Of a DNA stretch of 15,803 bases, positions 7,591 through 13,992 are shown one piece after another. Under the pieces are notes generated by a model. The model saw only the letters and a list, made by a program, of their open reading frames with translations. It did not search any database and was not told the origin of the DNA. Position 1 is the first letter of the stretch. Each line of letters starts with the position of its first letter. The stretch spans positions 1-15,803 of the forward strand of contig JAQVPY010000031.1 in assembly GCA_028701815.1 (NCBI GenBank), written 5' to 3'. The DNA is from Bacteroidales bacterium (lineage in GTDB: Bacteria; Bacteroidota; Bacteroidia; Bacteroidales; BM520). The position numbers were made by a program, and so were the translations under genes.

Positions 7591-8358
7591 ATGAAACGAT
7601 TGAAATTAATAACAATTCTTATGATGTTCGTGCTTGTTGCCGGTTACTCACAGGCACAGTCTTATTCCGCAGAGGAATGGAAAAGTGGAAAAATGGTTGC
7701 AAATGTTTGGCAATCGGCGGAAGGTGGTTCGGAGAATTATATGAGCCGTAAAGAAAGTGTAGATATACGCGGAAATACCATTATCACCATTACCCGTATT
7801 GATTCGGCAAAGATTTTCAGCCTTGACCCGAATACGAAAACTTACAAAGTTTTTATGGATCTTTCTGTGCTGTTAAAAGGAAGTAACGTAAGCGTTGGCG
7901 ACATTATCAACGCTCAGATAGGCGCAAATGCAGTAAAAAACAGCAATCAGAAAAAAGAATTACTTGGAACGGATGTAATTGAAGGCTTTGAGTGTAACCA
8001 CTACCGCTACACAACCACCTCTACTCTGTCTACCGGACAAACGCAAACATCCACCTACGAAAATTGGGTGTATGAGCCGCTGGGCGTGGAGATGCAACGC
8101 AAAGATGCCGGAGCGTTTGATGCGGCAACTACGCTGAAGAACTTTAAGCAGGGATCGCAACCTGCCTCGCTGTTTGAAATACCAAAAGATTACAAGAACG
8201 CTACCAAATCCGTTTCCGGCAATCCGTTGGAAGATTTAGGTAAAATGCAGGAAATGCTGAAATCTCAACAGAATAAGACACAACAAACGGGCGATAAGAA
8301 GCAGCCTGAATCCGATGCGGAAAAGATTCAGAAAGCATTGGAAATGCTCGGCGGATAG
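7591..8358 (+). CDS. DUF4412 domain-containing secreted protein
   Basis: This 255-residue protein has a signal peptide (1-22, SQA-Q) and then a DUF4412-type beta-sheet domain (about 30-200). Diagnostic features are the metabolite-like first strands (IRGNTIITITRIDSAKIF), the central ELLGTDVIEGFECNHYRY (family pattern 'G...i.G..C..Y') and ENWVYEPLGVEMQRKDA ('W......g.....'). The C-terminal 50 residues are a Gln/Lys-rich low-complexity helix (LGKMQEMLKSQQNKTQQTG) probably exposed in the periplasm. DUF4412 proteins are common in Bacteroidota, have a fold related to LolA-like carriers in some members, and have no defined role. The start is clear (MKRLKL after a 12-base gap). Confidence 0.85.
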   Translation: MKRLKLITILMMFVLVAGYSQAQSYSAEEWKSGKMVANVWQSAEGGSENYMSRKESVDIRGNTIITITRIDSAKIFSLDPNTKTYKVFMDLSVLLKGSNVSVGDIINAQIGANAVKNSNQKKELLGTDVIEGFECNHYRYTTTSTLSTGQTQTSTYENWVYEPLGVEMQRKDAGAFDAATTLKNFKQGSQPASLFEIPKDYKNATKSVSGNPLEDLGKMQEMLKSQQNKTQQTGDKKQPESDAEKIQKALEMLGG

Positions 8359-8392
8359 ACAAAGAAAAAGTAACAATTAACATACAACCGAT

Positions 8393-9073
8393 ATGAAGAA
8401 AACATTTTTAGCACTAATGTGCATGGCAAGCGTGGCAATGTTCACCGCATGCGGTGGTGGCAACGCCAACGAGAAAACCGCTGACGGAACAGCACTTGGC
8501 GGTAATGATAATAAGGCTTTTGCCGTAAAATATGAAAATGGGTATGGGACAATCTATGTCTTTACTGTTGACGGTGGACAGATGCGTATTGATACCTACA
8601 TGGAAATGTCCTCATGGGATGAAAACGATGTGGAAACCAAATATGTTCAGCATGAGATCGATTTAAGATGTAAAGCCGAAGAAAATCCTATTAGATATGA
8701 AGATAAGGAATGGAAAGAATCTTTTATGGCAGCCCAAAATGTGGGTAATTTCCAAATAGCTATAAAAGATAAATCGAAGGCTTACATGGAAATGGGCGGT
8801 TTCACAGCATCTGGAGAGAGCAAAATTCTCGGGAAAACATGCAAAGTATTTTCAGGTACTATCAAATATCTTGAGACTGAAAAAGGGATGAGAGTAGCCG
8901 GATATGATGCATTTGATACTAATAAGGATAAGAAAGGAGAATTTGCTGTGTGGAATGGATTGGTGATGAGAATTGTAGTAAACGGCAAAACTGAATTGGA
9001 GGCAGTTGGCTTTACAAATGATGTTCCGGCTTCTGCTTTTACTAGAACAACTGATGTTACTTGGATTAAATAA
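8393..9073 (+). CDS. Lipoprotein with a DUF4412-like fold
   Basis: This 226-residue lipoprotein has a signal peptide with lipobox FTAC (Cys20) and a tether CGGGNANEKTADGTALGG. The folded part (from about 43) contains KILGKTCKVFSGTIKY and FAVWNGLVMRIVVNGK, then NDVPASAFTRTTDVTW. This order (G-K-x-C-K, then VW, then a V-P-x-x-x-F close) is like DUF4412 and related outer-membrane-sorting folds, so I infer a distant relative of its neighbour at 7591. It is the last gene of the probable four-gene operon; no convincing terminator hairpin follows. Function unknown. Confidence 0.82.
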   Translation: MKKTFLALMCMASVAMFTACGGGNANEKTADGTALGGNDNKAFAVKYENGYGTIYVFTVDGGQMRIDTYMEMSSWDENDVETKYVQHEIDLRCKAEENPIRYEDKEWKESFMAAQNVGNFQIAIKDKSKAYMEMGGFTASGESKILGKTCKVFSGTIKYLETEKGMRVAGYDAFDTNKDKKGEFAVWNGLVMRIVVNGKTELEAVGFTNDVPASAFTRTTDVTWIK

Positions 9074-9121
9074 CTATAATGATAGAATTTTATACTAATT
9101 TCGAGAATTATTAGAAATGCA

Positions 9122-9153
9122 TTTGCTCAATCAATTATTCTGTGATACATTTG
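9122..9153 (+). promoter_or_regulatory. Consensus Bacteroidota promoter upstream of the decayed gene pair
   Basis: TTTG (9122-9125), exactly 20 bases, then TACATTTG (9146-9153): a perfect match to TTTG-N20-TAnnTTTG. Transcription would start near 9160 and run through a ~110-base leader into the pseudogenes. The rest of 9074-9269 shows no gene. Confidence 0.65.
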
Positions 9154-9233
9154 CAAAAGATTTTCATTGTTTGCGGAAGCATATTGGGCTCTTGTCTCCA
9201 CAAAACAATAGAAATACAAATTTTCAGAACCCC

Positions 9234-9285
9234 TTTAACTTGAATACTAATATTATAAATTTAACTTTTATGAAAAAAAATATTT
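9234..9285 (+). repeat. Leader repeat, copy 1 (matches 13940-13992)
   Basis: The stretch from TTTAACTT through ATGAAAAAAAATATTTA closely matches the leader and first codons of the PKD lipoprotein gene at 13978, including the same ATG followed by eight A residues. It does not match the leader of the intact DUF4468-like gene at 14650. The decayed gene at 9270 thus seems to carry a PKD-type 5' end. Confidence 0.6.
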
Positions 9286-9881
9286 AGAAAATTATTATGT
9301 TTTGTAATCTTTATTAACATTATTGGTTGCTTGTGTGCTCAAGAGATCATTTTTAAACTGAATGAATCCGACGAATGTGTAATTACTGAAGCCATCGATA
9401 ATTCTTTATCTCAGACGGAATGTTATCAAAAAGCGAAAGAATGGTTAAATACCTCCAATATGAATTTTGCTATCGTAAGTGACCAGAAAGACCAATCCAT
9501 CAATTTCTCGGCAGCATTTAACTCATCTTCAAGTTATAACCCATTTGCCGGCTCTTTTGCTGAAAATCTTCTTTTTAATTGTATTATTGAATGTAAAGAT
9601 AACCTGTTGACATATAGGATCATGATGTTCAGATGCAAGAAGTGTACGCAGGATACGGCACGAAAAATACTATTAACCCTATCGCAAATAAGGTTCAATC
9701 TTATGAGAAGGCAAAAACCGATATCGCTAATGCGGAAGCTAATGAAGAACTCTCCAAGAAAGAGCGTAAAAATATAATTAATGAAGCGGAAGAAATAGTT
9801 GAAGAGGCACAGGAATCATTAGGAAAAGCCGGCGAAGAACTGCAAAACAGAATCTCGAAATTGCATGAACTATTAAAATAA
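9270..9881 (+). pseudogene. Decayed copy of the DUF4468-like/coiled-coil secreted protein (intact copy at 14650)
   Basis: The region aligns with the intact gene at 14650-15249 along its whole length but is broken twice. First, the ATG at 9270 is followed by eight A residues and reads MKKNI then TAG; removing one A would give MKKIFRKLLCFVIFINIIGC, which joins the good frame. Second, one base is missing near 9621: copy 1 has AGGATC-ATGATG where copy 2 has CGCATTTATGATG. This shifts the frame from ...CKDNLLTYRI to an unrelated tail; the correct C-terminus (MQEVYAGYGTKNT to KLHELLK) continues in the other frame to the TAA at 9879. Between the lesions the protein is very similar to its intact copy (for example YNPFAGSFAENLLFN in both). 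It keeps a strong promoter, so it may be transcribed. Confidence 0.88.
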
Positions 9882-10394
9882 TTATATTAGTGCCGAATCA
9901 GTTCAAAGTCGAGCACTAATATAATGCAAATCTTTTATTTATTAATTAAGAATACTCGTTATAAAAAAGAATTATTTATTAAATGTGCTAATCATAATTG
10001 TATTAGGAATGTCATTTTATGGTTGTGAAGGTCCTATAGCCCCTATTGATGTAGATGGTGTAATATGGTAATGCAAACGTTACATCACAATCCTTTACCG
10101 CTAGTTGGGCAATGGATTGGACAAATTATTTTTGGTATTGCGACTTGTATTGTGCTGATATCACTGATGATGTTCTCGAATCCGAAGTCGTGTTAGTCTA
10201 CGCCAAAGTACAAAACACGTATGGGCAATTACCATATGTGTATTATACAACAGATGATACTCCAATTTATGTTAATCCATTGCTTATTACAGGAATGGTT
10301 CAAGTTCAAGTGAGATTGGCTGATGGATATTATTTGACCACCCAACCATCATTTCATCAGTTGAGGGTCGTTACAATACCGGCTCCGGAATTGA
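9288..10394 (+). repeat. Two-gene duplication, copy 1 (decayed)
   Basis: From AAAATTATTATGT through ...CCGGAATTGA this 1107-base block aligns with 14655-15803, the right window edge. It covers the DUF4468-like gene, the intergenic hairpin and most of the collagen-like lipoprotein gene. Copy 2 is longer mainly because its collagen region is intact. The true right end of the repeat cannot be seen. Confidence 0.85.
9881..9925 (+). repeat. Perfect 13-bp inverted repeat between the two decayed genes
   Basis: ATTATATTAGTGC (9881-9893) and GCACTAATATAAT (9913-9925) are perfect inverse complements separated by 19 bases. The left arm shares its first base with the stop codon of the upstream gene. No T-run follows directly, so it is not a classic terminator. 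A weaker version sits at the same place in copy 2. Confidence 0.75.
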
Positions 10395-10465
10395 ACAAAT
10401 ACCCTGAACTTGATCTCAAAGATTATGAGGCAGTCGCAGAAATATTTAATCTTGATAAACAATAA
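9961..10465 (+). pseudogene. Decayed copy of the collagen-like lipoprotein (intact copy begins at 15329)
   Basis: Compared with the copy at 15329, the start codon is ATA instead of ATG (9961-9963). The signal peptide and lipobox FYGC are still recognisable (KKNYLLN ... FYGCEGP). The Gly-X-Y stretch is cut to about a dozen codons, with the second Gly changed to Ala, and ends in TGG TAA (stop at 10069-10071). A frameshift follows: the rest of the mature domain (from NANVTSQSF on) is in another frame and runs to TAA at 10465. This C-terminal part is well preserved (MDWTNYFWYCDLYC, VYYTTDDTPIY, RLADGYYLTTQPSF, VVTIPAPEL) and shows what the window edge cuts off in copy 2: NKYPELDLKDYEAVAEIFNLDKQ-like residues. 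An internal ATG at 10112 could give a 117-residue product with no export signal. Confidence 0.87.
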
Positions 10466-10498
10466 TCATTATTTATTCGGGATCTAATATAATGGGTC

Positions 10499-10532
10499 AG
10501 AGACGGGAAGCTTTTCCCGTCTCTTTTTTTTT
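10499..10532 (+). terminator. Strong Rho-independent terminator before the sigma factor gene
   Basis: AGAGACGGGAA (10499-10509) pairs with TTCCCGTCTCT (10514-10524) over 11 bp around the loop GCTT and is followed by nine T residues. It isolates the sigma-factor operon from the pseudogenes. Confidence 0.92.
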
Positions 10533-10540
10533 ATTTATTA

Positions 10541-10573
10541 TTGTTCCCATCCGAAAAAAATAGTGTAACTTTG
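10541..10573 (+). promoter_or_regulatory. Promoter of the sigma/anti-sigma operon
   Basis: TTG (10541-10543) and TAACTTTG (10566-10573, perfect TAnnTTTG) are separated by 22 bases; the ATG at 10599 lies 25 bases downstream. It is a housekeeping-type promoter, so basal expression should not need the encoded sigma factor. Confidence 0.6.
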
Positions 10574-10598
10574 AAAAGTTTGTTGCAATCTGAACCTG

Positions 10599-11201
10599 AT
10601 GAAGGATAATGAAATAAAATTTTTCGGAAAATTACCTGATTCCGAATTGGTTAAAGAGATCCTCAACGGTAATAAAAATGCTGTCGAATATCTCTTGTTT
10701 GTTCTGTGTGAACCACTGTTTTCATATATAAACAGGACGATCTACAACTCTACTGCAGAGAAGCACGAGCTTATCTCTGAATTTTATATTTATATCTCTT
10801 CTGATGACTGGAAAACATTGAAATCTTTTATGGGATTATCTAAGCTGACTACCTGGATTTCGGTTGTTGCTGTTAATTTTTTTAAAAAGAAGCGATTGAC
10901 TGTGTCGGTTTTAGATAAAAAAATGACACTAAACAATCAAAATGCCTCATTATTATTGTTAACAGATTTATCTGACATGATATGTGACGATTTTTCAAAG
11001 TTTGAATTGTATGATCTGATTAATAAGATGTCGAATCTGAGATATAAGATGTTGATTCTGTTGGAACTACAAGGACTTGCAAGTGAGGATATCGCCGTAG
11101 AGATGAATATCTCCGTCGACAATGTTTACACTATGCGTAAGCGTGCGAGAAGGCAATTGGCGGTTTTATTAAATGAGTATAAGAATGTCGGAAAAGAATA
11201 A
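10599..11201 (+). CDS. Sigma-70 family (ECF-like) RNA polymerase sigma factor
   Basis: The 200-residue protein has the two-domain ECF-like layout. The sigma-2-like part (about 15-100) starts ELVKEILNGNKNAVEYLLF and includes a region-2-type stretch, KLTTWISVVAVNFFKKKR, which corresponds to the -10-binding 'W...ia.n...d..R' helix of ECF factors. A linker follows (101-134). The sigma-4-like part (about 135-192) has LRYKMLILLELQGLASEDIA and the helix-turn-helix MNISVDNVYTMRKRARRQL. Region 2 is divergent, so it is probably a lineage-specific ECF subgroup. The last 29 bases overlap the start of the next gene, which encodes a membrane protein with an anti-sigma-like N-terminus; this is the usual sigma/anti-sigma arrangement. 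Target promoters are unknown. Confidence 0.88.
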   Translation: MKDNEIKFFGKLPDSELVKEILNGNKNAVEYLLFVLCEPLFSYINRTIYNSTAEKHELISEFYIYISSDDWKTLKSFMGLSKLTTWISVVAVNFFKKKRLTVSVLDKKMTLNNQNASLLLLTDLSDMICDDFSKFELYDLINKMSNLRYKMLILLELQGLASEDIAVEMNISVDNVYTMRKRARRQLAVLLNEYKNVGKE

Positions 11202-12726
11202 GGTATCGGAAGAATTATTGTCGCGCTATATCGACGGCAATGTCACAGCAGACGAAGCTCTGCTGGTGAAGGAGTTTTTAATGTCTAAAGAAGGTACAGT
11301 GATGGCCGAGGATTTTGTCGACATTATCAATATCGCTTCCGAAATCGAATATGCCAAAACCAATAGAACAGGAAAAGCTATCGATCCCGTATATTCACGT
11401 TCGATTCTTGACAAGGAAAATCTTGATGATACTATTCGGTATAAAATAGCCGGTCACGGAAAGGTCAATTATGCCGCCACATCTGAAAATGCCAATACTT
11501 GTGCAATCCAGGCTCAGCAACTTATCTTGCAGGATTATGGCGTATTCGTATCCGATGAAGAACTGCTTGAAGTTGCTGTCGCAAACGGATGGTATGTTGA
11601 TGAAATAGGAAGTCCTTTCGATTTTATCGGCGAACTGCTTAACTATTATAATGTTCAGTCGGTTCAGATGCGCAACGCCAACATATACTATCTGATGCAG
11701 GAGCTTAGCAAAGGCCATAGAATCATTGTAGGTGTTGACGACAATGATTTATCTCAAACTCAGTCCTGGCGTAATTTCGATGAAGTAATAGTAGGGCAGG
11801 AGGCTAATCACGTGTTGATGGTGGCCGGAATCGATACCCGAGATCCTCAAGACGTGAAGGTCATCGTTACCGACCCCGCTAACGATGATATTAGTAAATC
11901 CTATCCTGCAGAACAGTTCCTCGACGCATGGCGTGAGTCGGGATTTTTTATGGTGGCGACTACGACTCCGGCACCATTGCAGTATAATCCGGAGATGTTG
12001 CATTTTGATTATCAGTTGGGCTATATAGAGAAGTTCGCTGATGTGGCCTATAATGAAATAATCAAACGCTTGGCCGAAGACGGCTATATCAATAACGGTA
12101 ATGATGGCGGCGGAAAAAAATACAGGATAATTCGAAGAATAATCTTTAGCGTGATTATACCCGGACTGGCTTTACTCCTTGCACTATTCTTATGGCGCTA
12201 TTTTACTCCTTTCGATATGAAGATCATGTTGTCGGAAGACAGCGTTAGTTATATACCCGCTATTCCTTTTGAAAAAGGAGACGTCTCCGTACAATTCGGG
12301 ACTAATTCTCCGGTCGTTCATGCCGTTTGCGCAAATAATCCCGTGATTGTATTTAACGATCTGGGACATCAATATAGAGGAAAAGATGTCCATATCATCT
12401 TTATTTCGGCGGGATATCTTTCGATAGATACCATTGTCCCGATACAGAAGTGCGTTAATTTAACCGTGAGACGAGACAAAAGCCTCGGCAAAATATTCGG
12501 CACCGTCATTGATTCTACGACAGGACTACCGATACCCGGAACAGATATATATGTTCGAGATATCCATGTCCTCTCCGACAGTGTCGGCTGTTTCTCAATA
12601 GACATTCCCTTCGCAAATCAGGATAAACAGCAGGAACTCAAGGCCGTCAAATCCGGCTATAAGGTATGGCTCGGCACTTACCGCCCCTCCGGTCAGCATC
12701 CGTGGGAGATTGTACTTGAGAGGTAA
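11173..12726 (+). CDS. Membrane anti-sigma-like protein with a C39/papain-like cysteine-peptidase domain and a periplasmic carboxypeptidase-regulatory-like domain
   Basis: This 517-residue protein overlaps the sigma gene by 29 bases (alternative ATG at 11185). Domains: a short helical anti-sigma-like segment (about 11-60, ELLSRYIDGNVTADEALLVKEFL, without a Zn-binding HxxxCxxC); a C39-like peptidase domain (about 90-265) with Cys110 in NTCAIQAQQLIL, His213 in ANHVLMVAGID and Asp234 in VTDPAND, in the correct C-H-D order, while the usual upstream Gln is not evident; a positively charged KKYRIIRR then one membrane span (about 323-344); and a periplasmic part that ends in a carboxypeptidase-regulatory-like beta domain (about 438-515, GKIFGTVIDSTTGLPIPGTDIYV). 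The charge pattern puts the peptidase domain in the cytoplasm next to the sigma factor. I know of no named family with this order. A role as a regulated anti-sigma factor is inferred from overlap and layout. Confidence 0.82.
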   Translation: MSIRMSEKNKVSEELLSRYIDGNVTADEALLVKEFLMSKEGTVMAEDFVDIINIASEIEYAKTNRTGKAIDPVYSRSILDKENLDDTIRYKIAGHGKVNYAATSENANTCAIQAQQLILQDYGVFVSDEELLEVAVANGWYVDEIGSPFDFIGELLNYYNVQSVQMRNANIYYLMQELSKGHRIIVGVDDNDLSQTQSWRNFDEVIVGQEANHVLMVAGIDTRDPQDVKVIVTDPANDDISKSYPAEQFLDAWRESGFFMVATTTPAPLQYNPEMLHFDYQLGYIEKFADVAYNEIIKRLAEDGYINNGNDGGGKKYRIIRRIIFSVIIPGLALLLALFLWRYFTPFDMKIMLSEDSVSYIPAIPFEKGDVSVQFGTNSPVVHAVCANNPVIVFNDLGHQYRGKDVHIIFISAGYLSIDTIVPIQKCVNLTVRRDKSLGKIFGTVIDSTTGLPIPGTDIYVRDIHVLSDSVGCFSIDIPFANQDKQQELKAVKSGYKVWLGTYRPSGQHPWEIVLER

Positions 12727-12757
12727 ATAATCCATAATTAACATTTTTTTTAATATC

Positions 12758-12785
12758 GTGTCAGAATTGATCCCAATTGTGACAC
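12758..12785 (+). repeat. 12-bp inverted repeat upstream of the lipoprotein gene at 12824
   Basis: GTGTCAGAATTG (12758-12769) pairs with CAATTGTGACAC (12774-12785) with one G-G mismatch around the loop ATCC. No T-run follows, so it looks more like an operator or a leader hairpin than a terminator. No TAnnTTTG box was seen in 12727-12823. Confidence 0.65.
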
Positions 12786-12823
12786 TATAAAGTGTATTTA
12801 TTAAAGTTTTTAAAAAGTTAATT

Positions 12824-13249
12824 ATGAAAAAATTTTTATCTCTCTTGATTATTGCTGCTGTCGCTTTTACTTTTGCAGGATGTGGTGATGATGACTCCGG
12901 TTATGCACCAAAATCTGTTTCCGGTAAAACACTGTATCTCGATTCAAGATTCAGTTCAATTTATTTTTCTTCAAATTCAAGCTGTTCTGTCGAACTTACG
13001 TATAATTACTCGACTCTTTTTGAAGTGACAGGTGCGCCATCATGCAGCTATTCTAAAACCGATTATTATACTGCAACGCTGTGGATGTCAGTTCCATATT
13101 ATTATGATCCGGGGCTCAGCGGCATTAGCCCGAGCTATGGTACTTGGGAATATCAACTGACATTAAACTTTACATCCCCTACCGGAGGATATGCTACAGG
13201 AACTGATAATGGAAATTACAATTCTTATATGAGCTTTACAATCTTTTAA
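12824..13249 (+). CDS. Small Tyr/Ser-rich lipoprotein, probably surface-exposed
   Basis: This 141-residue lipoprotein has a clean signal peptide and lipobox FAGC (Cys20), followed directly by GDDDSG. A run of acidic residues at this place resembles the Bacteroidota lipoprotein surface-export signal, so I infer display on the outer face of the outer membrane. The mature protein is all-beta in character and unusually rich in Ser, Tyr and Thr (SSIYFSSNSSCSVELTYNYS, VPYYYDPGLSG). Two Cys (about 54 and 74) could form a disulfide. No family was recognised; the pattern suits an Ig-like or adhesin-like fold. It lies 97 bases after the anti-sigma-like gene, with the inverted repeat between. Confidence 0.8.
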   Translation: MKKFLSLLIIAAVAFTFAGCGDDDSGYAPKSVSGKTLYLDSRFSSIYFSSNSSCSVELTYNYSTLFEVTGAPSCSYSKTDYYTATLWMSVPYYYDPGLSGISPSYGTWEYQLTLNFTSPTGGYATGTDNGNYNSYMSFTIF

Positions 13250-13391
13250 TGGATTAGCCTAATATTTACTTAAACAGTATAAGATTCAAACAAACATCAT
13301 ATAGACAACTGATTTTGAAATTAATTACACGAATATCTTTTAACTTTTAAACCGAATGACTCAATGGGATATAACGGAGATCGTTTCAAGT

Positions 13392-13928
13392 ATGAAAATA
13401 ATAACAAAATTAATTTCTGTAATTGCCATTACTTTCACTTTAACAGTTTCATTGTTGGCACAGGATTTAACAATTGGCTCGTTGGATGTTTTAAATAATC
13501 AACATCTAATAAACTTTGTTGTCGACTTTTCAAAAGGCACATATGATAATATGAGCGACAAGGAAATGTCTAAATATGAGGCAGACTCGTGGACATTGGA
13601 AAAACAAACCGTCTCAATGCAGTTTGTTAAGGAAGTCAACGAAGAACTGAAGGAGGTAAAAGTTAGACTTGGTGAATACGACGAGAACGAGGCAAAATAT
13701 ACGATCGTTCTCGAAATAATTGAGGTAGATGAAGATGGAGATACGGAAGCGAGAGCCTTTATTTTTACTAATGATGACAAGAATGAACTCGTCGCTCGCA
13801 TCGATGATATGGAAAGTAGCGGCGGTCACTATGGATCGTTTTTTAATTTGATGGGCGATGGCTTTTCTCATTTGGGACATTCTTTTGGAAAATTTCTCGA
13901 AAATGCATTTTTTTGGATGAATAGATAA
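13392..13928 (+). CDS. Secreted protein of unknown function with acidic mid region
   Basis: I chose the ATG at 13392 because it begins a good signal peptide (MKIITKLISVIAITFTLTVSLLA-Q); an ATG at 13356 would add 12 polar residues in front. The mature protein, about 157 residues, opens with a short strand-helix segment (IGSLDVLNNQHLINFVVDFS), and then a beta-hairpin region (SMQFVKEVNEELKEVKVRLGEYD, KYTIVLEIIEVDEDGDTEARAF). It ends in an unusual Gly/Phe/His-rich tail (GGHYGSFFNLMGDGFSHLGHSF). The alternating hydrophobic/charged strands may form an amphipathic sheet. I recognise no family. The gap 13250-13391 holds no further gene. The gene lies between two surface lipoprotein genes. Confidence 0.72.
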   Translation: MKIITKLISVIAITFTLTVSLLAQDLTIGSLDVLNNQHLINFVVDFSKGTYDNMSDKEMSKYEADSWTLEKQTVSMQFVKEVNEELKEVKVRLGEYDENEAKYTIVLEIIEVDEDGDTEARAFIFTNDDKNELVARIDDMESSGGHYGSFFNLMGDGFSHLGHSFGKFLENAFFWMNR

Positions 13929-13939
13929 TTATTGTCAAA

Positions 13940-13992
13940 TTTAACTTAAAACTAATAATATTAAAAACTTAACTCTTATGAAAAAAAATTTA
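13940..13992 (+). repeat. Leader repeat, copy 2 (matches 9234-9285)
   Basis: TTTAACTTAAAACTAATAATATT... through ATGAAAAAAAATTTATTTA is the leader and first codons of the PKD lipoprotein gene. It shares most positions with the leader of the decayed gene at 9270, including TTAACT(C/T)TTATG at the start codon. Confidence 0.6.

Noticed and set aside
10112..10465. 117-codon frame as an independent intact gene
   Set aside because: It is the C-terminal part of the collagen-like lipoprotein, lacks a signal peptide or lipobox, and its first Met aligns to an internal Met of the intact copy.
12786..12823. Housekeeping promoter directly before 12824
   Set aside because: The stretch is AT-rich, but I found no TAnnTTTG box with a suitably placed TTG.
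13356..13391. Upstream ATG at 13356 as the start of the secreted protein gene
   Set aside because: It would put 12 polar residues before the signal peptide; the ATG at 13392 gives a normal export signal.
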